Source: Bacillota bacterium (GTDB taxonomy: Bacteria; Bacillota; Dethiobacteria; Dethiobacterales; Dethiobacteraceae). From it: 64,000 nucleotides of DNA. Positions within the stretch are counted from its first letter, which is position 1; each line of letters opens with the position of its first letter. Position numbers and translations under genes: made by a program. Under the pieces are notes generated by a model. That model saw nothing but the letters and a program-made list of their open reading frames with translations. It searched no databases and was not told the DNA's origin. Positions 49,273 to 60,821 of the stretch are shown here, piece after piece. Location of the stretch: positions 1-64,000 of the forward strand of contig JAAYMK010000032.1 in assembly GCA_012521405.1 (NCBI GenBank), given 5' to 3'.

Positions 49273-50358
49273 TTAACTGTGCTTTTTCGCAAAATCCTCC
49301 ATGAAGGATGCTAAAGTTTCACAGCCTTTCCGGCTCATGGCATTGTAAATGGAGGCGCGAATGCCGCCCACTGTGCGGTAACCTTTTAAGCCCACAAGCC
49401 CAATCTCAGCTGCTTCTTGGACAAATTTTTGCTCCAATTCTTCCGCAGGCAGGCGGAAAGTAACATTCATCAAACTACGGCTTTTTTTCTCCGCATAACC
49501 TTTGTAAAAATCATACCGGTCGATTACTTCATAAATCAGTGCGGCCTTTTCTTGATTATGTTTGGCCATGGCTTCCAAGCCGCCTTGAGCTTTAAGCCAT
49601 TGCAGTACCAGCTGCAACATATAAATGCCAAAGGTCGGGGGTGTGTTGTACAAGGAATTCTTTTTTGCCAAGGTGTTGTAATTAAAAATTGCAGGTAAAG
49701 TGTCAGGCACTTTCTCCAGCATTTTTTTGCTGATACCTACCACCACCACGCCGGCGGGACCCAAATTCTTTTGCGCACCGGCATAGAACAAGGCAAACTT
49801 TTTATAATCCAAGGGGCGGCTTAAAATGTCGCTGGACATATCGGCCACCAGGGGAACACCGTTGGTTTCAGGAATGTAGTGCCACTGGGTACCGTAGACG
49901 GTATTATTGGTGGTTATATGTAAATAAGCGGCATCGGCGGGAATGTCCAATTCTTCCTGTCTGGGGATTTTCGTATATTTATTATCCGCCGTATTGACGG
50001 CGACATGAGTTTCGCCGATTTTTTGGGCTTCTTCATAAGCTTTTTTGGCGAAATTTCCTGTAATGGCATAGGCGCCTCTTTTACCCGGGGAAAGGAAATT
50101 TAATGGTATAAGGGCAAACTGCTGGCTAGCGCCGCCTTGCAGGAATAAAATGCGGTAATCATCCCCGACACCACTAATTTCTTTAAAAAGAGCTTCTGTG
50201 TTAAACACAATCTCTTCAAAATCTTTAGATCGATGGGACATTTCCATCACGGACATGCCGGTGTTTTGATAGTTTAAAAGTTCCGCTTGAGCATGCTCTA
50301 AAACCGGAAGCGGCAAAGTGGCGGGACCGGGATTAAAATTGAAAACTCGCTTCTCCAT
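49273..50358 (-). CDS. serC: Phosphoserine aminotransferase
   Basis: A 361-residue PLP enzyme that converts 3-phosphohydroxypyruvate to phosphoserine in serine synthesis. The N terminus FNFNPGPATLPLPVLE, the PLP site AGAQKNLGPAG (about 191-201) and the C-terminal GYRTVGGIRASIYNA are all family marks. It is transcribed leftward with a terminator before aspB. serA and serB are not in the window. Confidence 0.96.
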   Translation of the reverse strand: MEKRVFNFNPGPATLPLPVLEHAQAELLNYQNTGMSVMEMSHRSKDFEEIVFNTEALFKEISGVGDDYRILFLQGGASQQFALIPLNFLSPGKRGAYAITGNFAKKAYEEAQKIGETHVAVNTADNKYTKIPRQEELDIPADAAYLHITTNNTVYGTQWHYIPETNGVPLVADMSSDILSRPLDYKKFALFYAGAQKNLGPAGVVVVGISKKMLEKVPDTLPAIFNYNTLAKKNSLYNTPPTFGIYMLQLVLQWLKAQGGLEAMAKHNQEKAALIYEVIDRYDFYKGYAEKKSRSLMNVTFRLPAEELEQKFVQEAAEIGLVGLKGYRTVGGIRASIYNAMSRKGCETLASFMEDFAKKHS

Positions 50359-50507
50359 AAGACTACCTCCAGAGGATATTTCCTTAGATTATATCGATCT
50401 CATGTCAAAAGCTCAAGGTTTTTGGAAAAAAATCTTGTGAAAAAAATAACTTTTTTTAAAAACGTCCCGGGATAGAAAAAAATTTTTTATTTTTAAGTAA
50501 AAAAGGT

Positions 50508-50536
50508 TTGACAGCGGCACCGGGGGCTGATATCAT
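50508..50536 (+). promoter_or_regulatory. sigma-A promoter for the SAM riboswitch operon
   Basis: TTGACA (50508-50513), exactly 17 bases and TATCAT (50531-50536) lie 43 bases before the riboswitch. It is placed as expected for a leader promoter. The rest of the gene-free 50359-50751 stretch is this leader plus the divergent serC upstream region. Confidence 0.85.
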
Positions 50537-50578
50537 AGTATCCAAATCGGTATGCTGGAAAATAAAATATTTTTGCAT

Positions 50579-50722
50579 TCTTATCAAGAGAGGTGGAGGG
50601 ACTGGCCCAATGAAACCCGGCAACCCCAGGAAACTGGAAGGTGCCAATTCCTGCAGGATTATCCTGACAGATAAGAAGGTAGGCAAGACAATTAACCTCT
50701 TCTGTTCAGGAAGGGGTTTTTT
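50579..50722 (+). promoter_or_regulatory. SAM-I (S-box) riboswitch with terminator
   Basis: The P1 stem TCTTATC/GATAAGA (50579-50585 with 50670-50676) encloses the conserved core. The core has AGAGAGGTGGAGGGA, the kink-turn, TGAAACCCGGCAACC and a GGTGCCAATTCCTGC segment. A downstream hairpin (50694-50702 with 50710-50718) followed by a T-run is the terminator. High SAM should stabilise the aptamer and stop transcription of metY-metX. The alternative antiterminator was not modelled. Confidence 0.95.
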
Positions 50723-50751
50723 GTATCTTTAAACGAAAAGGAGGAGAAAAA

Positions 50752-52038
50752 ATGTCAAAAAAATATCGTTTTGACACCCAGGCAATTCATGCCGGTCAAG
50801 TACCTGACCCTACCACAGGGTCCAGAGCCGTTCCCATTTATCAAACTACTTCCTATGTTTTTCAAAATACGGAACATGCCGCCAACCTTTTTGCCCTCAA
50901 GGAAACAGGCAATATTTATACACGCATCATGAATCCTACCACGGATGTTTTGGAAAACAGGCTGGCTGCTTTGGAGGGAGGCGTAGGAGCTGTGGCCGTT
51001 TCCAGCGGTCAAGCGGCCATTACGCTGGCGCTTTTAAACCTGGCGGGACATGGTGATGAAATTGTTTCCGCCGCCAGCCTCTACGGCGGCACCTATACTC
51101 TTTTTGCTTACACCTTTGCCAAATTAGGTATCACCGTCCGTTTTGTAGATCCTGCCGATCCGGAAAATTTCCGCCGCGCCCTTACCGAGAAAACAAAAGC
51201 TATATATTTAGAATCTATTGGCAATCCTAAACTGGACGTACCCGATTTTGCTGCCATTGCCGCCATTGCCCATGAAGCCGGCGTACCTTTAGTGGTGGAC
51301 AATACGGTGCCGACGCCCTACCTCTTGCGCCCCATTGAACACGGAGCCGACATCGTTATTCATTCCCTCACCAAATTTATTGGCGGCCACGGGACCTCCA
51401 TCGGCGGTATCATTGTAGATTCCGGTAAATTCCCTTGGGATAACGGCCGTTTCCCGGCCTTCACCGAACCGGATCCCAGTTACCACGGGCTTCGCTATGT
51501 GGAAACTTTCGGACCGCTGGCCTATATTGTCAAAGTGCGCGTACAGCTTTTGCGGGATGTGGGCACCAGTCTTTCCCCCTTCAATGCCTTTCTCTTCCTG
51601 CAAGGCTTGGAAACCCTGCACCTGCGGATGCAGCGCCACAGCGAAAGTGCACAGAAAATTGCCGAATTTTTAGCCGGCCATCCGGCCGTAAGCTGGGTCA
51701 ATTATCCGGGACTGCCCAGTCACAGTTCCTATGCCCAGGCGCAAAAATATTTGCCCAAAGGCTGCAGCGCTATTATTGGCTTTGGGATTAAAGGCGGCCG
51801 CGATGCCGGTGCGCGCTTTATTGAAGCACTGGAGCTTTTCTCCCATCTGGCCAATATCGGCGACGCCAAATCTTTGGCCATTCATCCGGCCACTACCACT
51901 CACTCCCAATTAACACCCGCGGAACAAGTACAAACCGGTGTTACAGACGATTTTGTCCGCCTTTCCATCGGCCTGGAAGATCCGCAAGATTTAATAGCAG
52001 ATTTAGAGCAAGCGCTGCAGGCAGCCGTGGGGAGGTAA
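50752..52038 (+). CDS. metY: O-acetylhomoserine sulfhydrylase (MetY)
   Basis: A 428-residue PLP enzyme that makes homocysteine from O-acetylhomoserine and sulfide. The PLP lysine is in [15 protein letters not shown] (about 207-221). [21 protein letters not shown] and [14 protein letters not shown] fit the MetY group of the Cys/Met enzymes. It starts behind AAAGGAGG downstream of the SAM riboswitch. metX is 4 bases later. Sulfide assimilation directly through this route is likely. Confidence 0.95.
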   Translation: MSKKYRFDTQAIHAGQVPDPTTGSRAVPIYQTTSYVFQNTEHAANLFALKETGNIYTRIMNPTTDVLENRLAALEGGVGAVAVSSGQAAITLALLNLAGHGDEIVSAASLYGGTYTLFAYTFAKLGITVRFVDPADPENFRRALTEKTKAIYLESIGNPKLDVPDFAAIAAIAHEAGVPLVVDNTVPTPYLLRPIEHGADIVIHSLTKFIGGHGTSIGGIIVDSGKFPWDNGRFPAFTEPDPSYHGLRYVETFGPLAYIVKVRVQLLRDVGTSLSPFNAFLFLQGLETLHLRMQRHSESAQKIAEFLAGHPAVSWVNYPGLPSHSSYAQAQKYLPKGCSAIIGFGIKGGRDAGARFIEALELFSHLANIGDAKSLAIHPATTTHSQLTPAEQVQTGVTDDFVRLSIGLEDPQDLIADLEQALQAAVGR

Positions 52039-52042
52039 AAAG

Positions 52043-53185
52043 ATGCTGGTGAAGCCGGAGATGCAATATTTTAAAGGGGAGTGGCCGGCACCAAAAACTT
52101 TTACCTTTGCACGACCACCGCATTATTTCCGGCTGGAATCGGGAAAATATTTAGGACCCATTACGGTGGCTTATGAAACATATGGGAAGCTTGCCCCCGA
52201 CGGCGAAAACGGTGTTTACATTGCCCATGCCTTAACGGGCACCGCCCAAGCCGGCGGTGGCAGCGGCCCGGAAAAAGGGTGGTGGGAGCCCCTCATCGGG
52301 CCCGGGAAAGTCTTTGATACCAATAAATACTTTATTGTTTGTGCCAATGTCCTGGGAGGGTGCTACGGCACCACCGGGCCCGCTTCCCTCAATGAAAAAA
52401 CAGGTATGCCCTATGCCATGGATTTTCCCGTGGTCACCATCCGGGATATGGTGCGGGTGCAAAAGCGCCTTTTAGATTATCTGGGCGTTAAACGCTTAAA
52501 AATTGTCAGCGGCGGTTCCCTAGGCGGCATGCAGGCCTTGGAATGGGCCGTCACTTATCCGGAACTGGTGGATGTGGTGATTCCCGTGGCGGCTTCGGAA
52601 AGATTAACGCCTTTAGCCATTGCTTACAATCAGGCCGGCCGCAAAGCCATTATGAACGATCCCAACTGGTTAGGCGGCAGGTATTACGGTCGGACTTTCC
52701 CCGTAAACGGCCTGGCTTTAGCCCGCATGATCGGCACCCTTACTTACAAAACAAACGAAACCTTTGAGGAACGTTTTGGGCGTAAGCTGGCCGGCAAAAG
52801 CCGTGATCTGTATAATTTTTTCCAGGACTTTGAGGTGGAAAGCTATTTTAATTACCAGGGGCAGAAACTGGTAAAGCGTTTTGATGCCAATAGCTACCTT
52901 TACCTGACAAAGGCCATGGATCTGCATGATTTAGGCCGCGGTTACCCTTCCATTTTAACGGCTTTGCGCCGTATCAAAAGTAAAGTCTTGCTCATTGGCA
53001 TCAGTAGCGACCTGCTTTTTCCGCCTGCGGAAATTCGCGGCCTGGCGGTGGAGCTGCGCCGTGTAGGCGTTGATGCCACTTACAGGCAGTTGCAGTCCAC
53101 CTTTGGGCATGATGCTTTCCTGCTGGAGTTTGCGCAATTAAGTCAGATCATTGGGGAGTATTTGGCGGCAATTGGCCTGGATTAA
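52043..53185 (+). CDS. metX: Homoserine O-acetyltransferase
   Basis: A 380-residue alpha/beta-hydrolase-fold enzyme that acetylates homoserine. The catalytic Ser is in SGGSLGGMQALEW (about 153-165). The DLLFPP (Asp) and FGHDAFLLE (His) blocks complete the triad. The N-terminal region AYETYGKL and TGTAQAGG are typical of MetX. It is co-transcribed with metY under SAM control and draws on the same homoserine pool as the ApgM-ThrC pair. Confidence 0.95.
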   Translation: MLVKPEMQYFKGEWPAPKTFTFARPPHYFRLESGKYLGPITVAYETYGKLAPDGENGVYIAHALTGTAQAGGGSGPEKGWWEPLIGPGKVFDTNKYFIVCANVLGGCYGTTGPASLNEKTGMPYAMDFPVVTIRDMVRVQKRLLDYLGVKRLKIVSGGSLGGMQALEWAVTYPELVDVVIPVAASERLTPLAIAYNQAGRKAIMNDPNWLGGRYYGRTFPVNGLALARMIGTLTYKTNETFEERFGRKLAGKSRDLYNFFQDFEVESYFNYQGQKLVKRFDANSYLYLTKAMDLHDLGRGYPSILTALRRIKSKVLLIGISSDLLFPPAEIRGLAVELRRVGVDATYRQLQSTFGHDAFLLEFAQLSQIIGEYLAAIGLD

Positions 53186-53235
53186 CCTTTTCCTGCCCGG
53201 TAAAGGATTTTTGCTCCGCAAGGAAGAAAGTTATT

Positions 53236-53269
53236 TGTCAAGGCAAACTGCCCGGTTAATGCTTTGACA
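53236..53269 (+). promoter_or_regulatory. Hairpin directly before the MBL gene ribosome site
   Basis: TGTCAAGGCA pairs with TGCTTTGACA (one G-T pair) around a 14-base loop. The hairpin ends within 2 bases of AAAGGAGG, with no T-run behind it. It may protect the message, or hold the ribosome site in some conditions. Confidence 0.4.
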
Positions 53270-53280
53270 TAAAGGAGGTT

Positions 53281-53910
53281 ATGGCTTTGCGCATAAAAAG
53301 CATCGAAGTAGGTTCCTTTGCTGCCAATTGCTATCTGGTGAGCTGTGAAGACACAAAAGAAGCCGTCCTAATTGACCCCGGCGCCGAAGCAAAGAAAATT
53401 TTGCAAATGGTTGCGGAAGCAGGTGTCACCGTTAAGTACGTTTTAAATACACACGGTCATATTGACCATATGGGAGCTGATGCGGAAGTAAGCCAGGCTT
53501 TGGGTGCACCTTTATATATCCATGAAGGGGATCACCTGCTCATCCAAAATCCCCGGGATGATTTGGCCGCCTATCAAGGTGTGGCAAAACCGGCAAAGGC
53601 GGACGGTTTCCTGCAAGACGGCGATATTATCCGTTTTGGTAAGGAAGAACTAAAGGTGTTATCTACACCGGGCCACAGTCCGGGCAGTGTATGTTTTTAC
53701 AACGAAAAGGAAAAAGTTTTGTTCAGCGGTGATACATTATTTGCCGGCTCCATCGGCCGCACAGACTTTCCCGGCGGTTCCTTTCCCCAGATTATCAGCT
53801 CCATTAAAGAAAAACTTCTCGTTTTGCCGGAAGACACCGTAGTTTTACCGGGACACGGTCCCGCCAGCACCATCGGTGCGGAAAAAAGATATAATCCCTT
53901 TTTACAATAA
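53281..53910 (+). CDS. MBL-fold metallo-hydrolase (glyoxalase II-like)
   Basis: A 209-residue metallo-beta-lactamase-fold hydrolase. The metal site THGHIDHMG (about 57-65), the TPGHSPGSV block, the FSGDTLFAGSIGRTDFPGG loop and the LPGHGPAS end fit the YqgX/YcbL class of glyoxalase II-like proteins. The natural thioester or other substrate is not known. The ATG at 53281 lies only 2 bases after GGAGGTT; the TTG at 53287 has better spacing (8) and may be the real start. It is downstream of metX but separated by 95 bases with a hairpin. Confidence 0.88.
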   Translation: MALRIKSIEVGSFAANCYLVSCEDTKEAVLIDPGAEAKKILQMVAEAGVTVKYVLNTHGHIDHMGADAEVSQALGAPLYIHEGDHLLIQNPRDDLAAYQGVAKPAKADGFLQDGDIIRFGKEELKVLSTPGHSPGSVCFYNEKEKVLFSGDTLFAGSIGRTDFPGGSFPQIISSIKEKLLVLPEDTVVLPGHGPASTIGAEKRYNPFLQ

Positions 53911-53913
53911 AAA

Positions 53914-53945
53914 GACGGCTGACCCTGGTGTCAGCCGCTCTTTTT
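53914..53945. terminator. Bidirectional terminator between the MBL and PBP genes
   Basis: CGGCTGAC/GTCAGCCG with a 6-base loop has CTCTTTTTG on the forward side and TCTTTTTATT on the reverse side. It can end both converging genes. Confidence 0.85.
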
Positions 53946-53981
53946 GTGCCCTACATTTTTTGTGTACAACTTTTTCCTTCC

Positions 53982-56162
53982 CTAGCGCACTTCCATAAAA
54001 TCGCGCATTCTTTCTTCCCATTCCTCCCACCAGTGATTGCTGTTTTCCTTCTCTTCACCAGGGTTATCGCCATCACTGTCCTCAAAAGTGTCATTGGGCT
54101 CACCTGCAGGCAGGTTAAGCCACCAGCCGCCGTTCCAGTCCCAATCCGGCTCGGGTGGGCAATAGGGACATTTAGGCCAACTGCACTGCTCCCGCGGTTC
54201 TGTACCCGGGATAAACCATTCGCGTATGGGCTGCTGGGAGCAGCGCGGGTTATGTAAAAGGCCTGTGACGGGGCAGATGCGAATTTCCCGTAAACCGGCG
54301 GGGCGGGTAAAATCGGTGGGGGGAATATCCTTTAAGGCCAAGCGGAGAAAATTGGCCCAAATTTGACCGGCCCGTACAGAGCCTGTTTGCCCCCATCCCA
54401 GGGATAAGTTATTATCATTTCCTACCCAGACTGCCACCACCAGTTCCGGCGTGTAGCCCACCGTATAAGAATCGCGGTGATCTTGTGAGGTGCCTGTTTT
54501 GGCTGCCGCCGGCCGCTGCAGTATCTGCCCCAGCGAGGAAGCGGTACCTTCCGGCCCCAGGACACTTTTCAGCATGTCTGTCATCAGGTAGGCAATTTGG
54601 GGATCAAGGACGGCGGTGCGCTCCGGCGGCGGTGCTTCATATAAAACGCGACCGTCCGTATCGGTGATACGCGTAATAAAACGCGGTTGTACCCGCACGC
54701 CCTCATTGGCAAAGGCAGCATAAGCCACAGCCATTTCCAGTGGCGTTACTTCTGAAGAACCCAAAGGTAAAGACAGTACTTCCTGCAGCGGGCTTTCAAT
54801 ACCTAGCCGCTTTGCCATTTCCACAGTTTTTTCCGGCCCGATTTCATCATTGATTTTAACAGCCACAATATTACTGGAGCGGGCAATGGCTTCGCGCAGC
54901 CTTAAGGATCCGTAAAAACGGCCGCCGTATTCTGTAGGTTCATATGGTTCGGCGCCGGGAATGGGAAAGGATACAGGTACGCTTTCCCGGACTGTAGCCG
55001 CAGTAAAGCCGTTTTCCAGCGCGGCGGCAAAGGTAAAAGGTTTAAAGGAGGAACCGGGGGAGCGTTTGTTGACGGCCCGGTTAAACTGGCTGGTCTGAAA
55101 ATCGCGTCCGCCCATAAAGGCCAGCACAGAACCATCCTGCGGATCCAGTGCCACCAGTGCCGCCTGCAGGGGAACCTCCTGGCCTTCATCGTTGGTAATG
55201 CTTGCCGGCAGGTAGTTGGGATTGGCAAAAACCTCTTCGGCAATCTGCTGCATTTTCTTGTCCAAGGTGGTGTAGATATGCAGCCCGCCCCGGTAAATAA
55301 TGCGCGGATCATCGGTATAAGACTCCAGTTTGGGCATGATTTCATGCATAATGAGGTAATCAATGAAATAGGCGGCAAATCTGTGCGCACTGCGCAGCGA
55401 TTCCCGGCCCGAAAAGACTAATTCCGCTTGCAATGCTTCATTTTTTTCCTCTTCCGTAATATAGTTTTCTTCTACCATGCGGGTGAGAATGGCTTCTTGC
55501 CGTTTAAAGGCGGCTTTTCTCGTTTCTTCGCTCAGGTATGGCGAATAAACGCTGGGACCGCGGGGAATGGCGGCCAAAAGGGCCGCTTCGGCCAAAGTCA
55601 GGTCCTTGGCTGATTTGGCAAAATAGGTGCGGGCGGCCGCTTCAATGCCGTAGGCGGCATGGCCGAAATAAATAGTATTCAAGTACTTTTCCAGGATTTC
55701 TTCCTTGGAATATTTGCGCTCCAACTGTAAAGTCAAAAGCATTTCTTGAATTTTGCGGGAAAGAGTTCTTTCGTGGGTTAAAAAGAGATTACGGGCCAGC
55801 TGTTGCGTAATGGTGCTGCCGCCTTCCACCACCCGCCCCTCCCGCAAATTGCGGTATAAAGCGCGCAAAAGCCCTTGTAAGTCCAGACCGAAATGCTGGT
55901 AAAAACGGTGATCTTCAATGGCAATAAAGGCTTCCGGTATATAAGACGGCAGTTCATCCAGGGAAACTTCAAAACGATTTTGTTCAAAGCGTGTGGAAAT
56001 GACCTCCCCGTGACGATCATAAAATGTGCTGGTTAAAGGCGTTTGCGCCTCGGGAAGATCACCCATCCCTACCACGGTTGCCGCCAAAAACCCTATTGTG
56101 CCTATACCTAAAACCACGAAAACGAGCAATACAGTTATGGCAAAGCGGGAAAATGGACGCAT
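53982..56162 (-). CDS. Class A penicillin-binding protein (PBP1A-type)
   Basis: A 726-residue bifunctional cell-wall synthase. A single N-terminal membrane helix (about 9-30) anchors it. The glycosyltransferase domain has the catalytic Glu83 in IEDHRFYQHFG and GGSTITQQLARN. The transpeptidase has SxxK at Ser371-Lys374, SSN at 429-431 and KTGTS at 555-559. The C-terminal tail beyond about 620 is unusual: five cysteines (630, 641, 660, 665, 668) and tryptophan-rich, acidic sequence. It is a single leftward gene, against the direction of fork movement. Confidence 0.95.
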   Translation of the reverse strand: MRPFSRFAITVLLVFVVLGIGTIGFLAATVVGMGDLPEAQTPLTSTFYDRHGEVISTRFEQNRFEVSLDELPSYIPEAFIAIEDHRFYQHFGLDLQGLLRALYRNLREGRVVEGGSTITQQLARNLFLTHERTLSRKIQEMLLTLQLERKYSKEEILEKYLNTIYFGHAAYGIEAAARTYFAKSAKDLTLAEAALLAAIPRGPSVYSPYLSEETRKAAFKRQEAILTRMVEENYITEEEKNEALQAELVFSGRESLRSAHRFAAYFIDYLIMHEIMPKLESYTDDPRIIYRGGLHIYTTLDKKMQQIAEEVFANPNYLPASITNDEGQEVPLQAALVALDPQDGSVLAFMGGRDFQTSQFNRAVNKRSPGSSFKPFTFAAALENGFTAATVRESVPVSFPIPGAEPYEPTEYGGRFYGSLRLREAIARSSNIVAVKINDEIGPEKTVEMAKRLGIESPLQEVLSLPLGSSEVTPLEMAVAYAAFANEGVRVQPRFITRITDTDGRVLYEAPPPERTAVLDPQIAYLMTDMLKSVLGPEGTASSLGQILQRPAAAKTGTSQDHRDSYTVGYTPELVVAVWVGNDNNLSLGWGQTGSVRAGQIWANFLRLALKDIPPTDFTRPAGLREIRICPVTGLLHNPRCSQQPIREWFIPGTEPREQCSWPKCPYCPPEPDWDWNGGWWLNLPAGEPNDTFEDSDGDNPGEEKENSNHWWEEWEERMRDFMEVR

Positions 56163-56236
56163 ACCGTCACCTTCTTTGCTGAAAATAAATACCTCTGGCC
56201 TAATTATTCTTTCCGAAAACTATCTGTAAGAATTAT

Positions 56237-56264
56237 TTGCACCGGCAAAATTATGTGGTATAAT
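56237..56264 (+). promoter_or_regulatory. Promoter of the polyamine operon
   Basis: TTGCAC (56237-56242), 16 bases and TATAAT (56259-56264) precede the arginine decarboxylase gene by 80 bases. A TGCCCA/TGGGCA pair in the leader follows. Confidence 0.65.
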
Positions 56265-56344
56265 TCTTTCGATATGCCCAAAAAGAACACATGAATCTCC
56301 TGTTGTGGGCACATGATAAGAAAAGGTGGAAAAGGAGGAAAAGC

Positions 56345-56803
56345 ATGTTACCTACACCGAAAAAGTTTAAAATCGTAGCGGCTGCCGCCGAGGGCGGTCA
56401 CAATTTAACAGCCTTTGACAATGCACTTTTGGCAGCAGGGATCGGTAATGTTAACCTGGTACGTATCTCCAGCATCCTGCCGCCGGCAGCCCAATATGAT
56501 CCGGATTTAGTCCTGCCACCCGGTTCACTGGTGCCCACAGCTTACGGCGCCATTGTTTGCGATGAACCGGGTAAAAAAATTGCCGCTGCCGTTGGCATTG
56601 GTTTTTCCGCCGACACTTTTGGTGTCATTATGGAGTATTCCGGCTACTGCAGTAAAGAGGAAGCTGAAGCCAAAATTCAACAGATGCTGGAAGAAGCCTT
56701 TGCCAGCCGGGGCATGGAACTGGTGAAAACAGAAATACGCGGTGTGGAACATACCGTTGAAGCTATAGGGTGTGCTTTAGCCGCCGTTACCTTATGGTAT
56801 TGA
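56345..56803 (+). CDS. pdaD: Pyruvoyl-dependent arginine decarboxylase
   Basis: A 152-residue proenzyme that makes agmatine from arginine. Self-cleavage at a Ser-Ser pair creates the pyruvoyl cofactor; here the pair is Ser42-Ser43 in VRISSILPP. IVAAAAEGGHNLTAFDNALLA and GIGNVNLV at the N terminus and GTVHGCALAA-like VEAIGCALAAVTLW at the C terminus fit the archaeal/bacterial PvlArgDC family. The ATG at 56345 has AAAGGAGG upstream; the frame's first ATG (56291) is in the leader. It starts the pathway completed by speE and speB. Confidence 0.93.
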   Translation: MLPTPKKFKIVAAAAEGGHNLTAFDNALLAAGIGNVNLVRISSILPPAAQYDPDLVLPPGSLVPTAYGAIVCDEPGKKIAAAVGIGFSADTFGVIMEYSGYCSKEEAEAKIQQMLEEAFASRGMELVKTEIRGVEHTVEAIGCALAAVTLWY

Positions 56804-56829
56804 GAGTTTAAAATGGGGAAGGGATAAAA

Positions 56830-57656
56830 ATGGAACTTTGGTATACGGAAAAACAAACACCTTCTTTGGGCATTACCTGTTTAATACGAGAAACCCTTTG
56901 CCGTAAACAAACAAAATACCAGGATTTAGCCATCATCGACACGGTGCAATTTGGCAAAATGCTCGTCCTTGACGGTATGGTACAAACTACCGAAAAAGAC
57001 GAATTTGTCTATCATGAAATGCTTGCCCATGTTGCCATGCAAGCCCATCCCAACCCGCGCCATGTACTGGTGGTGGGCGGCGGCGACGGCGGTGTTATCC
57101 GGGAAGTGTTAAAATATGATACCGTGGAAAGTGCCACCCTGGTGGAAATCGATGATGAAGTCATTGCGGCGGCCAAAAAATATTTACCGCAAATTGCCAG
57201 CGGTTTAGAAGACCCCCGGGTAACGGTGCTGGTAAAAGACGGCATTGAGCATGTGAAAGCGTCCGTGGGTGAATATGATGTTATTTTCATCGATTCCACC
57301 GAACCGGTAGGGCCGGCGGTAGGTCTTTTTAGCGAAGATTTTTACCGCAATATTTACCGCGCCTTAAAAAAAGACGGGCTGATGGTGGCACAAACGGAAT
57401 CTCCCTTTTTTAATCAGGATTTAATTGCCAATGTTTACTCCAGATTAAACCGGGTTTTTCCCCTGACTAAACTTTATTTAGCCAGTGTTCCTACTTATCC
57501 CAGTGGTCTTTGGAGTTTTACGGCGGCTTCAAAATGCTACGATCCGCAGGAGTGCAGACAAAAACCTGTGGTAACTAAGTATTATAATTATGATGTGCAC
57601 CAGGGCGCCTTTGCGCTGCCCAATTTTGTCCAAGAGCTTTTAAAGGAGCAAGCAAA

Positions 57657-57660
<4 letters not shown>
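56830..57660 (+). CDS. speE: Spermidine synthase (polyamine aminopropyltransferase)
   Basis: A 276-residue transferase that adds aminopropyl groups from decarboxylated SAM to putrescine. The SAM-binding-type motif [19 protein letters not shown] (about 77-95) and DSTEPVGPA (about 155) are diagnostic. The gene order pdaD-speE-speB joins arginine decarboxylation to spermidine. The stop overlaps the speB start by 4 bases. The aminopropyl donor needs a SAM decarboxylase (speD), which is not in the window. Confidence 0.96.
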
Positions 57661-60196
<2,536 letters not shown>

Positions 60197-60229
60197 AATA
60201 TTTTCTTTACCCTGTTGTTTTTTTTGTGA

Positions 60230-60460
<231 letters not shown>

Positions 60461-60485
60461 ATTTAATTTAAAGGCAGAGCAAAAA

Positions 60486-60510
60486 ATGAGGGCGCAATGC
60501 CCTCTTTTTT
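60486..60510 (+). terminator. Terminator after the ferredoxin gene
   Basis: GAGGGC/GCCCTC around a 5-base loop followed by TTTTTT. Confidence 0.9.
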
Positions 60511-60622
60511 GTCCCGTTTTGGTCCGGAAAAACTATTGCCCGTCTCCTTAGCGCTTGGCTTTTGTATAATCACCGTATTGCAGGGAGAAATTACAGATAA
60601 AAGCGGAAGGAAGGTGATGGGC

Positions 60623-60715
60623 ATGCTTTTTTTCCGGCGAAAATCCCGACTGCAACGCCTCTGGGACTGGTTTCTCTCAATCTTTGCCGGCCTGCGGCGC
60701 TGGCTGCTTAAATAA
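60623..60715 (+). CDS. Possible 30-residue cationic membrane-active peptide
   Basis: A short open frame with AAGGAAGGTG 6 bases before the ATG at 60623 (an ATG two codons earlier abuts that site). The product is rich in Arg/Lys, Trp and Phe and would form an amphipathic helix. A TATAAT-like hexamer lies at 60564. It sits between the ferredoxin terminator and the spo0F promoter. I do not recognise a family, and the frame could be a chance one; its ribosome site and unusual composition are the only support. Confidence 0.35.
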   Translation: MLFFRRKSRLQRLWDWFLSIFAGLRRWLLK

Positions 60716-60746
60716 ATGGCGGATTTTGCAAAAGAAAGCAGAGTAA

Positions 60747-60775
60747 AAAGGAAATGGCCTCCCTATGCCGAATAT
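60747..60775 (+). promoter_or_regulatory. sigma-H-type promoter of spo0F
   Basis: AAAGGAAAT (60747-60755), 11 bases and GCCGAATAT (60767-60775) match the B. subtilis sigma-H consensus RnAGGAWWT-N11/12-RnnGAATWW at every fixed position. It lies 46 bases before the spo0F start. In B. subtilis spo0F is also transcribed by sigma-H at the onset of sporulation. Confidence 0.75.
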
Positions 60776-60821
60776 ATCCATAAAATGTTTATTGGATGTA
60801 GGAACAGGGAGGTGATTTTAT

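Noticed and set aside
54902-55390. A 162-residue alternative reverse frame inside the class A PBP gene
   Set aside because: Same strand, shifted frame, no family similarity; the PBP frame has all catalytic motifs.
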